Positions 53,183-62,573 of a stretch of DNA of 64,000 nucleotides are shown here, one piece after another (positions within the stretch are counted from its first letter, which is position 1; each line of letters starts with the position of its first letter). A model generated the notes under the pieces. It was not told the origin of the DNA. It was given only the letters and a program-made list of their open reading frames with translations, and ran no database searches. The DNA comes from Bog-473 sp963745175. Its GTDB lineage: Bacteria > Actinomycetota > Acidimicrobiia > Acidimicrobiales > RAAP-2. The stretch spans positions 124,001-188,000 of the forward strand of contig CAVUWK010000002.1 in NCBI GenBank assembly GCA_963745175.1. The letters are read 5' to 3'. The translations under genes and the position numbers were made by a program.

Positions 53183-54082
53183 CTACTCGGCACCCACCAC
53201 CTTGAAGTCCTGGTTGACGAAGACGTGGTGTGGCCAGTTGACGCCGATGTTGTGGACCTCGTATTCGCCGTTGCTCAGCTTCACAACACGGTCGACAATT
53301 CCCCCGGGGTACGCCGCCAGCGCAGCTTCCGTCGCCCTCTTGGCCGTCGTTCCGCTGACGATCGTCCCCGACCCCTGGCTATAGCTGGCAGGAATCTGAC
53401 CGACCTGCTTTGACGTTTCCTGCGCATCCTTCTGGAAGGGGACCACCGTTGCCGCAGTGGCGGGCTCAGATCCGTCGGTAGTCGTTTGCACGAGGACCTC
53501 CGTGGCTTTGATGTTCGTTGAACTGACGGTCCCCAGTACGAGGACGCGTTCGCCCTTGGTAACGGTGCTCTTCGAGGCCGAGCTCGTCCCCTTCTCGTAC
53601 TTCGTCGAAGACACCTCGTCAACGGTGACCTCCTGACCCGCTGACGTCGCCAGGATGAAGCTGGATTTGGAAACGCTTCCCACCGTGCCGGTTGATCCTC
53701 CTGCCGCTGGTCCCGATCGTGCATTGGATCCCTCGCCGACGGATGCAGGATGTCCAGTGGAGCTGGTGGCGGCAACGGGTTGCGCAGCGAAGGCTGAGGG
53801 CGACGTGCCGAGGCCGACGAACAATCCCGTCACGGCAGCCATCAGTGCGCCGCCGGCGATCAAACCCCGCCACATGTGCGACAGGGATCGCCGGTTCCTT
53901 GGCCGGTGTGTCTGCCGTGGCATCGTTGCTGAGACGGGCCAACCGGAAGAAGACGCAGGTGGAAGAGGCGATGCGAAAGCTGTGCTCTCCATACCTTCGA
54001 CAACCGGCGGCTCCGACGTTTTGCCCGATTCGATATCAGAGGAAACGTCTCCGGGGCGCTTTGTTGGTTCGTGATCATTCAT
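53183..54082 (-). CDS. membrane-anchored protein with DUF5666-like and PepSY-like parts
   Basis: A 299-residue protein. After a polar N-terminus of about 80 residues comes one membrane segment (WRGLIAGGALMAAVTGLFVG) and a Ser/Gly linker. A beta domain like DUF5666 follows (SFILATSAGQEVTVDEVSST, ERVLVLGTVSSTNIKATEVL), and the end resembles PepSY (ATEAALAAYPGGIVDRVVKL, NGEYEVHNI). It probably sits outside the membrane. The ATG at 54082 has GAGGAG upstream. Function unknown. Confidence 0.65.
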   Translation of the reverse strand: MNDHEPTKRPGDVSSDIESGKTSEPPVVEGMESTAFASPLPPASSSGWPVSATMPRQTHRPRNRRSLSHMWRGLIAGGALMAAVTGLFVGLGTSPSAFAAQPVAATSSTGHPASVGEGSNARSGPAAGGSTGTVGSVSKSSFILATSAGQEVTVDEVSSTKYEKGTSSASKSTVTKGERVLVLGTVSSTNIKATEVLVQTTTDGSEPATAATVVPFQKDAQETSKQVGQIPASYSQGSGTIVSGTTAKRATEAALAAYPGGIVDRVVKLSNGEYEVHNIGVNWPHHVFVNQDFKVVGAE

Positions 54083-54264
54083 GACGGCACTCCTCAAACT
54101 CTGATAGCCAGAGTGCCAACCGTTCATGTGACGCCGCTGTAGCCCGCCTGCGTGATTGCTTCGAACCGTCTCCAAGAGATCATCGAGGGAGCGCTGCTGC
54201 CGCCCGGAACTGAGGGTGGGCGCTCGCCGGTCAGCTGCCTGTCGTCACCATCGGTCCCCGATGT

Positions 54265-54729
54265 CTAGTGGCTTTCGGCATCTTTTTTGATCGCGGCAAG
54301 GGTCGCCGGGATTCCCTTCTGGGCAAGTTCGAAGCGGTCAGTGATCTGAGCCTCAGCGCCATCACCGAAACGCTCTTCGAACATCGCTCTGCCACCAGGC
54401 AGGAACTCCCACGACTCTGTCAGCTGCGTCCCGCCATCGACCGCGGCGAAGACATAGCCCCAACGCGTCCATGAGCCATTCACGATGAATGCGAACTCAC
54501 GGCCTCGATCGGCGGCGACGACCTCTGATCGCGTTTCCCAGGTTCGTTCAGGTAGTTCGTTCCGCCCGGTGAACCAAGCACCCACCTCGGCGCCGGCTCC
54601 CTCGTCCCACCAGCAGTCCTTGCAGACAGGGCTCCACGCCCCCATGCGCGTGATATCGGAAACCAGGTCGTAGAGCTCTTCGGGAGAGCAAGCAACGACA
54701 ATCGACTCCGAGTGCTTGAGCGTGGCCAT
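54265..54729 (-). CDS. SRPBCC-family ligand-binding protein
   Basis: A 154-residue START/SRPBCC-fold protein: SIVVACSPEELYDLVSDITR with the first helix grip and WTRWGYVFAAVDGGTQLTES with LPGGRAMFEERF. Polyketide cyclase-like members bind hydrophobic ligands. Start ATG at 54729. No partner gene. Confidence 0.8.
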   Translation of the reverse strand: MATLKHSESIVVACSPEELYDLVSDITRMGAWSPVCKDCWWDEGAGAEVGAWFTGRNELPERTWETRSEVVAADRGREFAFIVNGSWTRWGYVFAAVDGGTQLTESWEFLPGGRAMFEERFGDGAEAQITDRFELAQKGIPATLAAIKKDAESH

Positions 54730-54859
54730 GACCGTCCTCCCACTCACGAAGCTGGGCCCACTTTTCTAGCCTGCGGTGAGATCCCGTGCTCGGTCAGATC
54801 CGGTCCCTGAAGCCTGCGCCTACCTGCCGATGCAACGGCCTGACTGCTTGGAAGGGCCG

Positions 54860-55252
54860 TTAAGACGGTGGCCATTTCCGTGACACGTCACCAAAGGCAC
54901 TGGGAGGCTGCGCGGCGAGAGAGTCGTACACGGCCCACTTTGCTTTCTTCTCCCCGTAATCGCCCTCTGATTCTGCCGCGTCCGCCCGGATCAGGTCGCT
55001 GCCCCCAGCAGCAGTCGGATCCGCTTCCACTCTCTCGGGCGTCTTGATCCATGGACCCGCGGGTGGGTCATCGTAGGAAGTGGCATCGCCGTCTCGCACC
55101 AACTTGGTTGCCCGCCGATCCGACAGCCAGCGGGCCTCGTGACAAGCGTACGGATCGGTAAACCACCCCTCAAGCATTTCGTGGTTCACAATGTCTCCCT
55201 CATGCGGGGCCCTTGATTCGTCGGTATACCGACACTGGTATGCAATCGTCAT
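54860..55252 (-). CDS. hypothetical protein
   Basis: A 130-residue acidic protein (MTIAYQCRYTDESRAPHEGD, WFTDPYACHEARWLSDRRAT). The ATG at 55252 has GAGGGG upstream. No motif or family recognised. An upstream extension in frame looks non-coding. Confidence 0.45.
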   Translation of the reverse strand: MTIAYQCRYTDESRAPHEGDIVNHEMLEGWFTDPYACHEARWLSDRRATKLVRDGDATSYDDPPAGPWIKTPERVEADPTAAGGSDLIRADAAESEGDYGEKKAKWAVYDSLAAQPPSAFGDVSRKWPPS

Positions 55253-55376
55253 TTCCCCTCGCGGCACTCCGATGTCAGTTCCCGCCTTGTCGCTATCACC
55301 AAAGGCGTCGGCAAGGCCCGAGACTTCAGGGGTCGATGAACCCCTCGCCCGCCGCCGATCCTCAGCAACCTGCCGG

Positions 55377-55382
55377 TAGGGT
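55377..55382 (+). promoter_or_regulatory. -10 element of the dienelactone hydrolase gene
   Basis: TAGGGT lies 27 bases before the ATG at 55410, with AAAGGAG (55398-55404) as a normal ribosome binding site. This gene therefore has a leader, unlike kgd. Confidence 0.4.
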
Positions 55383-55409
55383 CCGAGAACCAAGCACAAA
55401 GGAGTCGCC

Positions 55410-56150
55410 ATGACGCAACGCTCTGTCGAGATCGAGGCCGCAGATGGAATGTGTCCGGCCGCGCTCAGTCTTCCCGTTGGAGAGGGCCCCTGGCCGGCAG
55501 TGATCATGTTCGCCGACGCTGGGGGGATGCGCGACACCATGCGCCAGATGGGCGAGCGGCTATCGGATCTCGGCTATATGGTCCTCGTGCCCGACTTCTA
55601 CTACCGCAACGGACCCTACGACCCAATCGACATGCGCACCGCGTTCTCCACCAAGGAGACGGCGGAGAAGATCATGGGCATGATGCGGGGCTACACCGCT
55701 GACCTGGTCGTGCGCGACGCCGGCACCTTCGTCGCCTACCTTGACTCGTTGCCCGAGAAGATGCCGGGCGGCGTCGGCACCACCGGCTATTGCATGGGCG
55801 GCCGGCTCTCCCTCATCACCGCTGCCAACTTGGGCGAGCGCATCGCTGCGGCAGCCTCGTTCCACGGTGGGAACCTCGCCAACGCCGACGACCCTGACAG
55901 TCCCCATCACAAGGCGAGCGCCATCAAGGCTGCCGTGTACGTCGCGGGGGCCATTGAGGACCAGTCGTTCCCCGACGAGCAGAAGGATCTGCTGGAGAAG
56001 TCCCTGAGCGAGGCCGGGGTCATCCACACCATCGAGACCTACGAGGCCCACCACGGCTTCGCCGTCCCCGACAACCCGAGCTATGACGCAGAGGCCGCGG
56101 AGCGCCACTGGAAGGTCATGGAGCAGTTCTTCGGATCCGTTCTCGGGTAG
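55410..56150 (+). CDS. dienelactone hydrolase family protein
   Basis: A 246-residue DLH-type alpha/beta hydrolase: PAVIMFADAGGMRDTMRQMG, PDFYYRNGPYDPIDMRTAFS, the nucleophile elbow TTGYCMGGRLSLI (GYCMGG, Cys nucleophile) and the catalytic His in THTYEAHHGFAVPD-like IETYEAHHGFAVP. It likely hydrolyses lactone or ester bonds in an aromatic or carotenoid-like pathway. Confidence 0.9.
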   Translation: MTQRSVEIEAADGMCPAALSLPVGEGPWPAVIMFADAGGMRDTMRQMGERLSDLGYMVLVPDFYYRNGPYDPIDMRTAFSTKETAEKIMGMMRGYTADLVVRDAGTFVAYLDSLPEKMPGGVGTTGYCMGGRLSLITAANLGERIAAAASFHGGNLANADDPDSPHHKASAIKAAVYVAGAIEDQSFPDEQKDLLEKSLSEAGVIHTIETYEAHHGFAVPDNPSYDAEAAERHWKVMEQFFGSVLG

Positions 56151-56253
56151 CTGCTCGGCCCTCTCTGTGACCTGGACGAGGCTCCCCACGCAGGGGGAGC
56201 AGGGGTCCCATAGATTGGCCACCGGCATGACTTCCGGATAGGAGGACCTTGAG

Positions 56254-57078
56254 ATGGGCACGATCACCACGACCGATGGTACGGAGATCTTCTACAAGGA
56301 CTGGGGGTCAGGCCAACCGATCGTGTTCAGTCACGGCTGGCCGCTTTCTGCCGACGACTGGGACAATCAGATGCTGTTCTTTCTGCACCATGGCTACCGG
56401 GTGATTGCGCACGACCGCCGCGGGCACGGCCGCTCTTCGCAGACAAGCGATGGCCACGACATGGACCACTACGCCGACGACCTCGCTGCTCTCACCGAAC
56501 ATCTCGATCTCCACGACGCTGTCCACGTCGGGCATTCGACCGGTGGAGGCGAGGTGGTCCGCTACATCGCCCGTCACGGCGAGAGCAGGGTCGCCAAGGC
56601 GGTGCTCATCAGCTCGGTTCCGCCGCTGATGGTGAAGACCGACGCCAATCCAGGCGGCCTGCCCAAGAGCGTGTTCGACGATCTGCAGGCTCAGCTAGCG
56701 GCCAACCGCTCCGTGTTCTACCGGGCCCTGCCGTCGGGACCCTTCTACGGCTTCAACCGGCCGGGAGTCGAGCCCTCAGAAGCAATCATTGAAAACTGGT
56801 GGCGGCAGGGGATGATGGGGGGAGCAAAGGCGCACTACGACGGCGTCGTTGCCTTCTCGCAGACCGACTTCACGGAAGACCTCAAGAAGATAAGCGTCCC
56901 CGTGCTGGTCATGCACGGAGAAGACGACCAGATCGTCCCCTACGCCGACTCCGGCCCGCTGTCCGCGAAGCTCGTGCAGCACGGAACGCTGAAGTCTTAC
57001 CCGGGATTTCCACACGGCATGCCGACCACCCAAGCCGACACCATCGACGCCGATTTGCTGGCTTTCCTCCAGTCCTGA
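56254..57078 (+). CDS. alpha/beta hydrolase, non-heme chloroperoxidase-like
   Basis: A 274-residue protein with the family start GTITTTDGTEIFYKDWGSGQ, oxyanion FSHGWPLSADDWDNQM, HDRRGHGRSSQTSDG, the nucleophile VGHSTGGGEVVRYIARHG (GHSTGG) and the acid DDQIVPYADSG and His PGFPHGMP. This is the bromoperoxidase/esterase branch. AGGAGG lies eight bases before the ATG. Confidence 0.9.
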   Translation: MGTITTTDGTEIFYKDWGSGQPIVFSHGWPLSADDWDNQMLFFLHHGYRVIAHDRRGHGRSSQTSDGHDMDHYADDLAALTEHLDLHDAVHVGHSTGGGEVVRYIARHGESRVAKAVLISSVPPLMVKTDANPGGLPKSVFDDLQAQLAANRSVFYRALPSGPFYGFNRPGVEPSEAIIENWWRQGMMGGAKAHYDGVVAFSQTDFTEDLKKISVPVLVMHGEDDQIVPYADSGPLSAKLVQHGTLKSYPGFPHGMPTTQADTIDADLLAFLQS

Positions 57079-57164
57079 CGCTGCCGAACCCCTGGTCCGA
57101 AAGCGCCGAGGGACCGCAGCCCAGAGCAACGTGTCGCCCGGGTATCGGTGCTCGGGCAGCCGAC

Positions 57165-58148
57165 TCAGTCCCCGTATCCAGAAAGATGGTTCGAGTGCCA
57201 ACTCCACGCGGACCGGAGGACCTCATCGAGTTCCAGTTCGGGGATCCAACCGAGGAGATCCCTGGCCCGCTCGTTGTCTGCGAAGAGGGCGACCGGGTCG
57301 CCCGGACGTCGCGCCGCCAGTTCGTGAGGTACCGGCCGTCCAATGATCCTCTCGGCGGCGGACAGGACCTCGAGGACGGACGACCCGACGCCAGTCCCGA
57401 GGTTCACCACAGTGCTCGAGCCTCCCCGTTCGAGATACTCGAGCGCCTTTATATGGGCATGGGACAGGTCGACCACGTGCACATAGTCTCGGATGGCGGT
57501 CCCATCGGGTGTCGGGTAGTCAGTTCCGAAGACCTGCAGCGGACCGCTTTGGCCGAGTGCGGCTTTCATCAACAGCGGTACGAGATTGATCGTGACGGTC
57601 CAGTCCTCGCCGATCGAGCCGTCAGGCCAGGCGCCGGCAGCATTGAAGTAGCGCAGGCTGACCGAGCGCAGGCCGACACAGCGGTCGAACCACGAAAGAA
57701 CCCTTTCCGTCATTGCCTTGCTCTCTCCGTAGGGGCTCTCCGGCCGCACGGGCGCACCCTCTCCCACTGGCGACTCGCCCGGTGTTCCATACACCGCACA
57801 CGTCGAAGAAAAGACGAATCGATCCACGCCCGCTCCGTGCAGGGTCTCGATCAACTTCGCTGATTTCGCGACGTTGTTCCCGAAGTAGCGCTCCGGCATG
57901 AGCATCGATTCGCCCGGAGACTTGTAGCCCGCGAAATGGATGACCGAATCGACGCCGAACTGCTTGACAGTGCGACGAACGGCCTCTTCGTCGCCGACGT
58001 CGCCTTCGACCAACGGAACGTTGGCTACAGCGCCCCGGTGTCCGAACTCCATGGAGTCGAATGCCACGACGTCACGACCGCTCTCGCTGAGCAGTCGGAC
58101 CATGTGCGATCCGATATATCCCGCGCCACCTGTGACGAGAATTGTCAT
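57165..58148 (-). CDS. galE: UDP-glucose 4-epimerase
   Basis: A 327-residue extended SDR: ILVTGGAGYIGSHMVRLLSE, DSMEFGHRGAV, the catalytic YGESKAMTERVL (YxxxK) and SLRYFNAAGAWPDGSIGED, the GalE signature. It converts UDP-glucose and UDP-galactose for cell-wall or exopolysaccharide sugars. It is full length. Confidence 0.93.
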   Translation of the reverse strand: MTILVTGGAGYIGSHMVRLLSESGRDVVAFDSMEFGHRGAVANVPLVEGDVGDEEAVRRTVKQFGVDSVIHFAGYKSPGESMLMPERYFGNNVAKSAKLIETLHGAGVDRFVFSSTCAVYGTPGESPVGEGAPVRPESPYGESKAMTERVLSWFDRCVGLRSVSLRYFNAAGAWPDGSIGEDWTVTINLVPLLMKAALGQSGPLQVFGTDYPTPDGTAIRDYVHVVDLSHAHIKALEYLERGGSSTVVNLGTGVGSSVLEVLSAAERIIGRPVPHELAARRPGDPVALFADNERARDLLGWIPELELDEVLRSAWSWHSNHLSGYGD

Positions 58149-58235
58149 GATCGATCCTTGCCGAAGTGGCGCTCGGGCGCCGGGCGGCAGCGCCGACCAC
58201 CCGGCGACGTTGGGGGTTGGGCTCCCACCGATTCT

Positions 58236-59066
58236 TTAGAGCGCACGCAGGGCGGTGGCCAGCGGCTCGAGCACCCCGGGATCCAAAGGCGGCGGGAGGT
58301 AGACAATGCCCAACTCGGCGCCGACCTCTGCCAGTTCGGCGGCTTGCTCGGCGGCCGCCTTCGCGTCCCCGGCGAATCGGACGTGACTGGAGAGGAGAAT
58401 CTCCGCAGGGTCGCGGCCGAAGTCCTCACAGTGCTGATGCAGGATGTCGCGCTTGCGGGCGAACTCCTCCGGCGTGCCACCCACGAAGTTCCAGTGCTGA
58501 GCAAACCGGGCTGCAGTGCGGAGCGTCCTTCTCTCGCCACTCCCGCCGACGCAGATCGGCGGGTGGGGCCGCTGGACCGGCTTGGGCTCGTTGCGGGCAT
58601 CGCTGAGCTGGTAGTACTGGCCCTTGAAGGTCGTCGTCTCCTGCGAGAGGAGTCCGACGATCACCTCGCAAGCCTCTTCGAAGCGGTCGCTGCGCTGGGC
58701 CGGCGTGCCCAACTCGATCCCGTACGCCCCCGACTCCTCCTCGTTCCACCCGGCCCCGATCCCGAGCTCCAGACGCCCCCCGGACACGATGTCGAGGGTG
58801 GTCGCCATGTTGGCGAGGATCGCCGGGTGGCGATAGTGGATGCCGGTCACCAGAGTTCCCATGCGCAGGCGCGTCGTTGCTTGAGCCAGTGCCGTCAGGG
58901 TGATCCAGCCCTCCATGCAAGGGCCGGTGCTGTCGGAAAAGATCGGATAGAAGTGGTCGAAGGTCCACCCCGACTCGAACAGCTCGATGTCGTCGGCCAC
59001 CTTCCACACGGCAAGCATGTCGGTCCAGGTCGTGTTCTGCGGCGAGGTCTTGAAAGCGAAGCGCAT
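58236..59066 (-). CDS. LLM-class F420-dependent oxidoreductase
   Basis: A 276-residue luciferase-like protein: WTFDHFYPIFSDSTGP, TLTALAQATTRLRMGTLVTG, DIVSGGRLELGIGAGWNEEE, and HPPICVGGSGERRTLRTAAR. These match the actinobacterial F420 subfamily. It lies 50 bases downstream of the MarR gene on the same strand, so it is probably controlled by it. Confidence 0.88.
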   Translation of the reverse strand: MRFAFKTSPQNTTWTDMLAVWKVADDIELFESGWTFDHFYPIFSDSTGPCMEGWITLTALAQATTRLRMGTLVTGIHYRHPAILANMATTLDIVSGGRLELGIGAGWNEEESGAYGIELGTPAQRSDRFEEACEVIVGLLSQETTTFKGQYYQLSDARNEPKPVQRPHPPICVGGSGERRTLRTAARFAQHWNFVGGTPEEFARKRDILHQHCEDFGRDPAEILLSSHVRFAGDAKAAAEQAAELAEVGAELGIVYLPPPLDPGVLEPLATALRAL

Positions 59067-59116
59067 GTGCCCACGCTACGTCCGGCCCGCTCGCCCCGTA
59101 CGGACCTCGCGGACGC

Positions 59117-59590
59117 CTACCCTTCGTCCAGCTCCTGCAGGGCGCGATGGAGCTGACGGAGTCGATCTCGGCCAATGGTGCCGGCCATGGCCGCCTCCAT
59201 CCCGGCGACCGTCTCGTCGATGATCCGTGTCGCGCCGCGGCCGCGTGCAGTGAGCTGCAAGAGAGTCCGGCGCCGGTCGTCGGGGGCGGGGTGTCGGGCG
59301 ACGTACCCCATGGTGACCAGGGTCTCGATCAGCTGGCTGATGGCCTGCTTCGAGATCCCCATGCGGGCCACGAGATCACGGCCACTGAGCCCCGGCTTCG
59401 ACTGGGCCAGCGCGCTGACGACCCAGACCCCTCTCTGGGGGAGATCTCCGAAACCGCCGCGGTCGAGGGCTTCGGCTACTGGCGCCGCGTAACGGCGAAC
59501 GGCCCGGCGCAGCAGCCAGCTGAGCGCCTGCGGGTCGTGCGCGGGAGGAAGACCAAGGTCCGTGTCCGGGCGGCGGGAAGGAGGGTTCAC
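59117..59590 (-). CDS. MarR family transcriptional regulator
   Basis: A 157-residue winged-helix regulator: SGRDLVARMGISKQAISQLI as the recognition part, RHPAPDDRRRTLLQLTARGR as the wing, and a C-terminal dimerisation helix. The GTG start at 59590 lies 12 bases from the palindromic repeats in the gap to the DUF3089 gene. It likely controls itself, the LLM gene downstream and perhaps the divergent lipase-like gene. Confidence 0.85.
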   Translation of the reverse strand: MNPPSRRPDTDLGLPPAHDPQALSWLLRRAVRRYAAPVAEALDRGGFGDLPQRGVWVVSALAQSKPGLSGRDLVARMGISKQAISQLIETLVTMGYVARHPAPDDRRRTLLQLTARGRGATRIIDETVAGMEAAMAGTIGRDRLRQLHRALQELDEG

Positions 59591-59602
59591 CTTGCCAGCT
59601 TA

Positions 59603-59634
59603 GGTCAAGTTTGTGGTCGGTCAAGTTTATTGAC
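59603..59634. promoter_or_regulatory. MarR operator: direct repeats and inverted repeat
   Basis: GGTCAAGTTT occurs at 59603-59612 and 59619-59628, sixteen bases apart. GTCAA-GTTTA-TTGAC (59620-59634) is an inverted repeat of the type bound by MarR-family dimers. It is AT-rich in a GC-rich background. Confidence 0.55.
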
Positions 59635-59691
59635 TTTTCTGGAGAACTCTGCCACGCTGTTGTCGTGACGACAGTGACCTGGGGGTGCGTC

Positions 59692-60853
59692 GTGCGCCGG
59701 GCACGGAGCCAATTCGGGCGATTGGTCCTGTTGGCAGCCGCCGGCGGGCTGCTTGCCGGCGCGGTGATCATGGCAAACGGTCAGCCGGCGTTGGCCGCGG
59801 TGCCAGCCGGCCCCGACGCGGCAGGGGTGACATGGGTCTGCCGACCGGGACAGGCCGGCGACCCCTGCCTCTTCCCCGAGGGCGCCACCTCCGTTGCCGC
59901 CAGCGGCGCGAAGACCGACGCGCCGGCCCCGGCCGCGTCTCAGCCCGCCTTCGACTGCTTCTACGTGTACCCGACGGTGACCGCATCGGCGCCCACCTCC
60001 AATACGGGAACCGCGGTCACCCCCGCCGTCGAGGGCGCGGCAGTGGCACAGGCGTCGCGCTTCTCACAGATCTGCAATGTCTGGGCACCCACGTACCGCC
60101 AGCGGACCAACGCGTCACTCGACAAAGGCCTGGGCAATGATCCGACCGCGGACCGGATCTCCTACGACAGCCTGCTGGCCGGGTGGCGGGACTACCTGGC
60201 TCACGACAACGACGGCCGGCCGGTCGTCTTCATCGGACACTCACAGGGGGCAGCCAACCTGATCGAGCTCCTGCGCTCCCAGGTCGACGACGATGCTGCG
60301 CTGCGCAACCGGATGGTCGCGGCAGTCATCTTGGGAGGCAACGTCCAGGTGGCGGTGGGCAAGACGCGGGGCGGGACGTTCGCCCACATCCCTGCGTGCA
60401 CCGCGACGGGCCAGACCGGCTGCGTCATCGCCTACTCGTCGTTCTCGGCCACGCCCCCGGCCGACTCGCTCTTCGGGCGCCCCGGCCAGGGTGTCAGCCT
60501 GCAGTCGGACCAGCGGACACGGAAGGGCCAACAGGTGCTCTGTACGAACCCCGCGGCCCTCGGGTCGAAGGGTACGGCGCCGCTGACGCCGTACTTCGTG
60601 TCCACGTCGCGCCGCGCTCGGGGCGCACTGGGTCACCTACCCTGGCCTCTACACGGGAACGTGCGAGAGCAAGGGCGGGGCCACGTGGCTTCAGGTCGAC
60701 TCCCAACCAGGGGACAGTCGTCCCAAGGTCGCGGCCACGCTCGGTCCGGAGTGGGGACTCCACGCTTACGACGTCAACCTCGCCCTCGGCAACCTGGTGG
60801 ACGACGTCGGCGCGGCGGAAGCCGCCTACGCGGCGAAACATCCCGCATCCTGA
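59692..60853 (+). CDS. secreted DUF3089 lipase-like protein, apparent frameshift
   Basis: A product of about 387 residues with a signal peptide (FGRLVLLAAAGGLLAGAVIM, cleavage after PALA) and a DUF3089 fold: AFDCFYVYPTVTASAP, VFIGHSQGAANLIELLRSQV with nucleophile GHSQG, and a C-terminal part (AHWVTYPGLYTGTC, LGPEWGLHAYDVNLALGNLV). The last 80 residues are in a different frame. The switch is at GGGG 60620-60623 (one extra G), and the total is one base over a multiple of three. An extracellular esterase or lipase is likely. The GTG at 59692 is preferred; 59665 is possible. Confidence 0.75.
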
Positions 60854-60878
60854 GCGCTGGCGCTCGAATGCGGAACGC

Positions 60879-61577
60879 TCAGCGTTTGCCCGCCGACGCG
60901 TGCGCATCGCCGTCGACTGCGGAAACAGCGCGCGAACGCTCGATCAGGCGGGTGATCCGCTCAGACGTGGCCGGAGCCAGCAGGAAGAGCAGCCAGACGT
61001 ACTTCGCCAGGCGGGAATCTGTCCACGCGAAGACCAGGGATACCGAGACGATGCCGATGACCAACACCACTCGCACCCTGGCTGCTCGCTCGTCGTGCGG
61101 CGACCTCGCCCCCTCGGTCAGAAGGTTGTGCCCGGCCGCGTAGAGGAAGATCCATTGCGTGCTCAGGCTGAGCGCGACCAGATTGATGGCGAACAGTGTG
61201 ATGGCCACCGGGTTGCTCCCGTAGCGGCCGATCAGGTCCGAAGTGAAGGGCATCAGGGTCAGAGCGAGGAGAAAGCCGAAGTTACGCCATGCCAAACCTT
61301 CGCTGTGCCCGCGCATGCTGCGGAGGATGCGGTGGTGCACGAGCCAGAACTGGGCGATGACGAGGAAGGAGACCAGGTAGCTGGTCAGCTCCGCGCCGTC
61401 GATGCTGAGCGCGTCCCACAGCGTCCGCGCCGAGTCGGGGTGTGTCTCGAGCGCGTGGGTTACGGGCACTTGCAGCTGCAACACGAGCAGCGTCAGGGCA
61501 ATGGCGACGACGCCGTCGGTCAGTGCCAGCAAGCGATCGATATCTGGGAACTCGTCGTTGTCCGCGTCGGTCGCCAC
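60879..61577 (-). CDS. TMEM175-family potassium-channel-like protein
   Basis: A 232-residue membrane protein of the DUF1211/TMEM175 type with six helices. The family motif appears as RLLALTDGVVAIALTLLVLQ (LTDG in place of FSDG), followed by FLVIAQFWLVHHRILRSMRG and further hydrophobic segments. K+ conductance is known for bacterial homologues. The GTG at 61577 is preferred to an upstream ATG at 61673 with a Cys-rich, unlikely N-terminus. Confidence 0.8.
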   Translation of the reverse strand: MATDADNDEFPDIDRLLALTDGVVAIALTLLVLQLQVPVTHALETHPDSARTLWDALSIDGAELTSYLVSFLVIAQFWLVHHRILRSMRGHSEGLAWRNFGFLLALTLMPFTSDLIGRYGSNPVAITLFAINLVALSLSTQWIFLYAAGHNLLTEGARSPHDERAARVRVVLVIGIVSVSLVFAWTDSRLAKYVWLLFLLAPATSERITRLIERSRAVSAVDGDAHASAGKR

Positions 61578-61728
61578 CGGCAAAAGCTTGGCAGATCGTG
61601 TGCTGCAGAACGCGCAATGCACTTGCCGTGGGCAGGCACCATCCACGGAGGACGGATCGCTTCGTGCGACCATGGTTTGCTGGGATCTGTGATGGCCCAG
61701 CTGGACTCTGCTGGCGCGCGTGCCCGGC

Positions 61729-62532
61729 TCAGACGAAGTCGGACCCGCCGTCGGCGTTGACGCACGCCCCGGTCACGTAGCCGTTCCGACGGGACACGAG
61801 GTACGCAGTGAGGGACGCGACCTCGTCGGGGAGCCCGGCCCGTCCGAGGTCGGCGGGCTGGTGGAACGTCTGGTCGATCCACTGCATGACGTCGTACGGA
61901 TTGGATGGGTCGAGTCCCTCGGCGGCAAAGACCTCCCTCAGGTTCTCGGTGAAGCTTGCCGTGACGATGGAACCGGGGCACACCGCATTGACGAGGATGC
62001 CGTCGGGAGCCAGGGATTTTGAGAGGTTCTTGGCCACGCTCGCGACCGCAGCCTTCGATGCGGTGTAGGCCACCAAAATCGGACTCTGGCGTTGGATCGA
62101 ATGGGCAGCGAAGAAAGCGATGCGCGCCCATTCTGCGGCGCGCAGGAGCGGAACGGCCTCCCGCACGCTGCGCACAGCGGACATGGTGCCGAGGGCGAAC
62201 GCGTCGTCCCAATCGGCGTCGTCGAGCTGCTCGAACCGACCTGCACCCGGCCCGATGGTGTGGACGAGCACGTTGAGCGACCCCCACCGGTCGCCGACCT
62301 CGTGGAAGCCGGCGGCGATGGACGCGGGATCGGTCATCTCGACGCTGATGCCCACTGCATCGGGGCTGCCCAGGGACCGGAGTGCGGCAACGGTGTCATC
62401 GAGGGCGCCGCGTCCGCGTGCCATGACCGCCACCCGGGCGCCGTCGGCGGCGAGGATCTCGGCCACGGCGCGGCCCATGCCCTTGCTCCCACCTGTCACC
62501 ACAGCTGTCGCGTCAGCGAACCCCAGATCCAT
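61729..62532 (-). CDS. short-chain dehydrogenase/reductase
   Basis: A 267-residue classical SDR: AVVTGGSKGMGRAVAEILAA for the cofactor (TGxxxGxG), VLVHTIGPGAGRFEQL near NNAG, and the catalytic YTASKAAVASVAKNLSKSLA (YxxxK). NAD(P)H-dependent oxidoreductase on an unknown alcohol or ketone. GGAGGTGG lies before the ATG. It runs 41 bases after the DUF1214 gene start region in the same direction and may be in its operon. Confidence 0.88.
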   Translation of the reverse strand: MDLGFADATAVVTGGSKGMGRAVAEILAADGARVAVMARGRGALDDTVAALRSLGSPDAVGISVEMTDPASIAAGFHEVGDRWGSLNVLVHTIGPGAGRFEQLDDADWDDAFALGTMSAVRSVREAVPLLRAAEWARIAFFAAHSIQRQSPILVAYTASKAAVASVAKNLSKSLAPDGILVNAVCPGSIVTASFTENLREVFAAEGLDPSNPYDVMQWIDQTFHQPADLGRAGLPDEVASLTAYLVSRRNGYVTGACVNADGGSDFV

Positions 62533-62573
62533 GACGATCCACCTCCCTCAGTCCCGATGTCCGGGCTCGGCCG

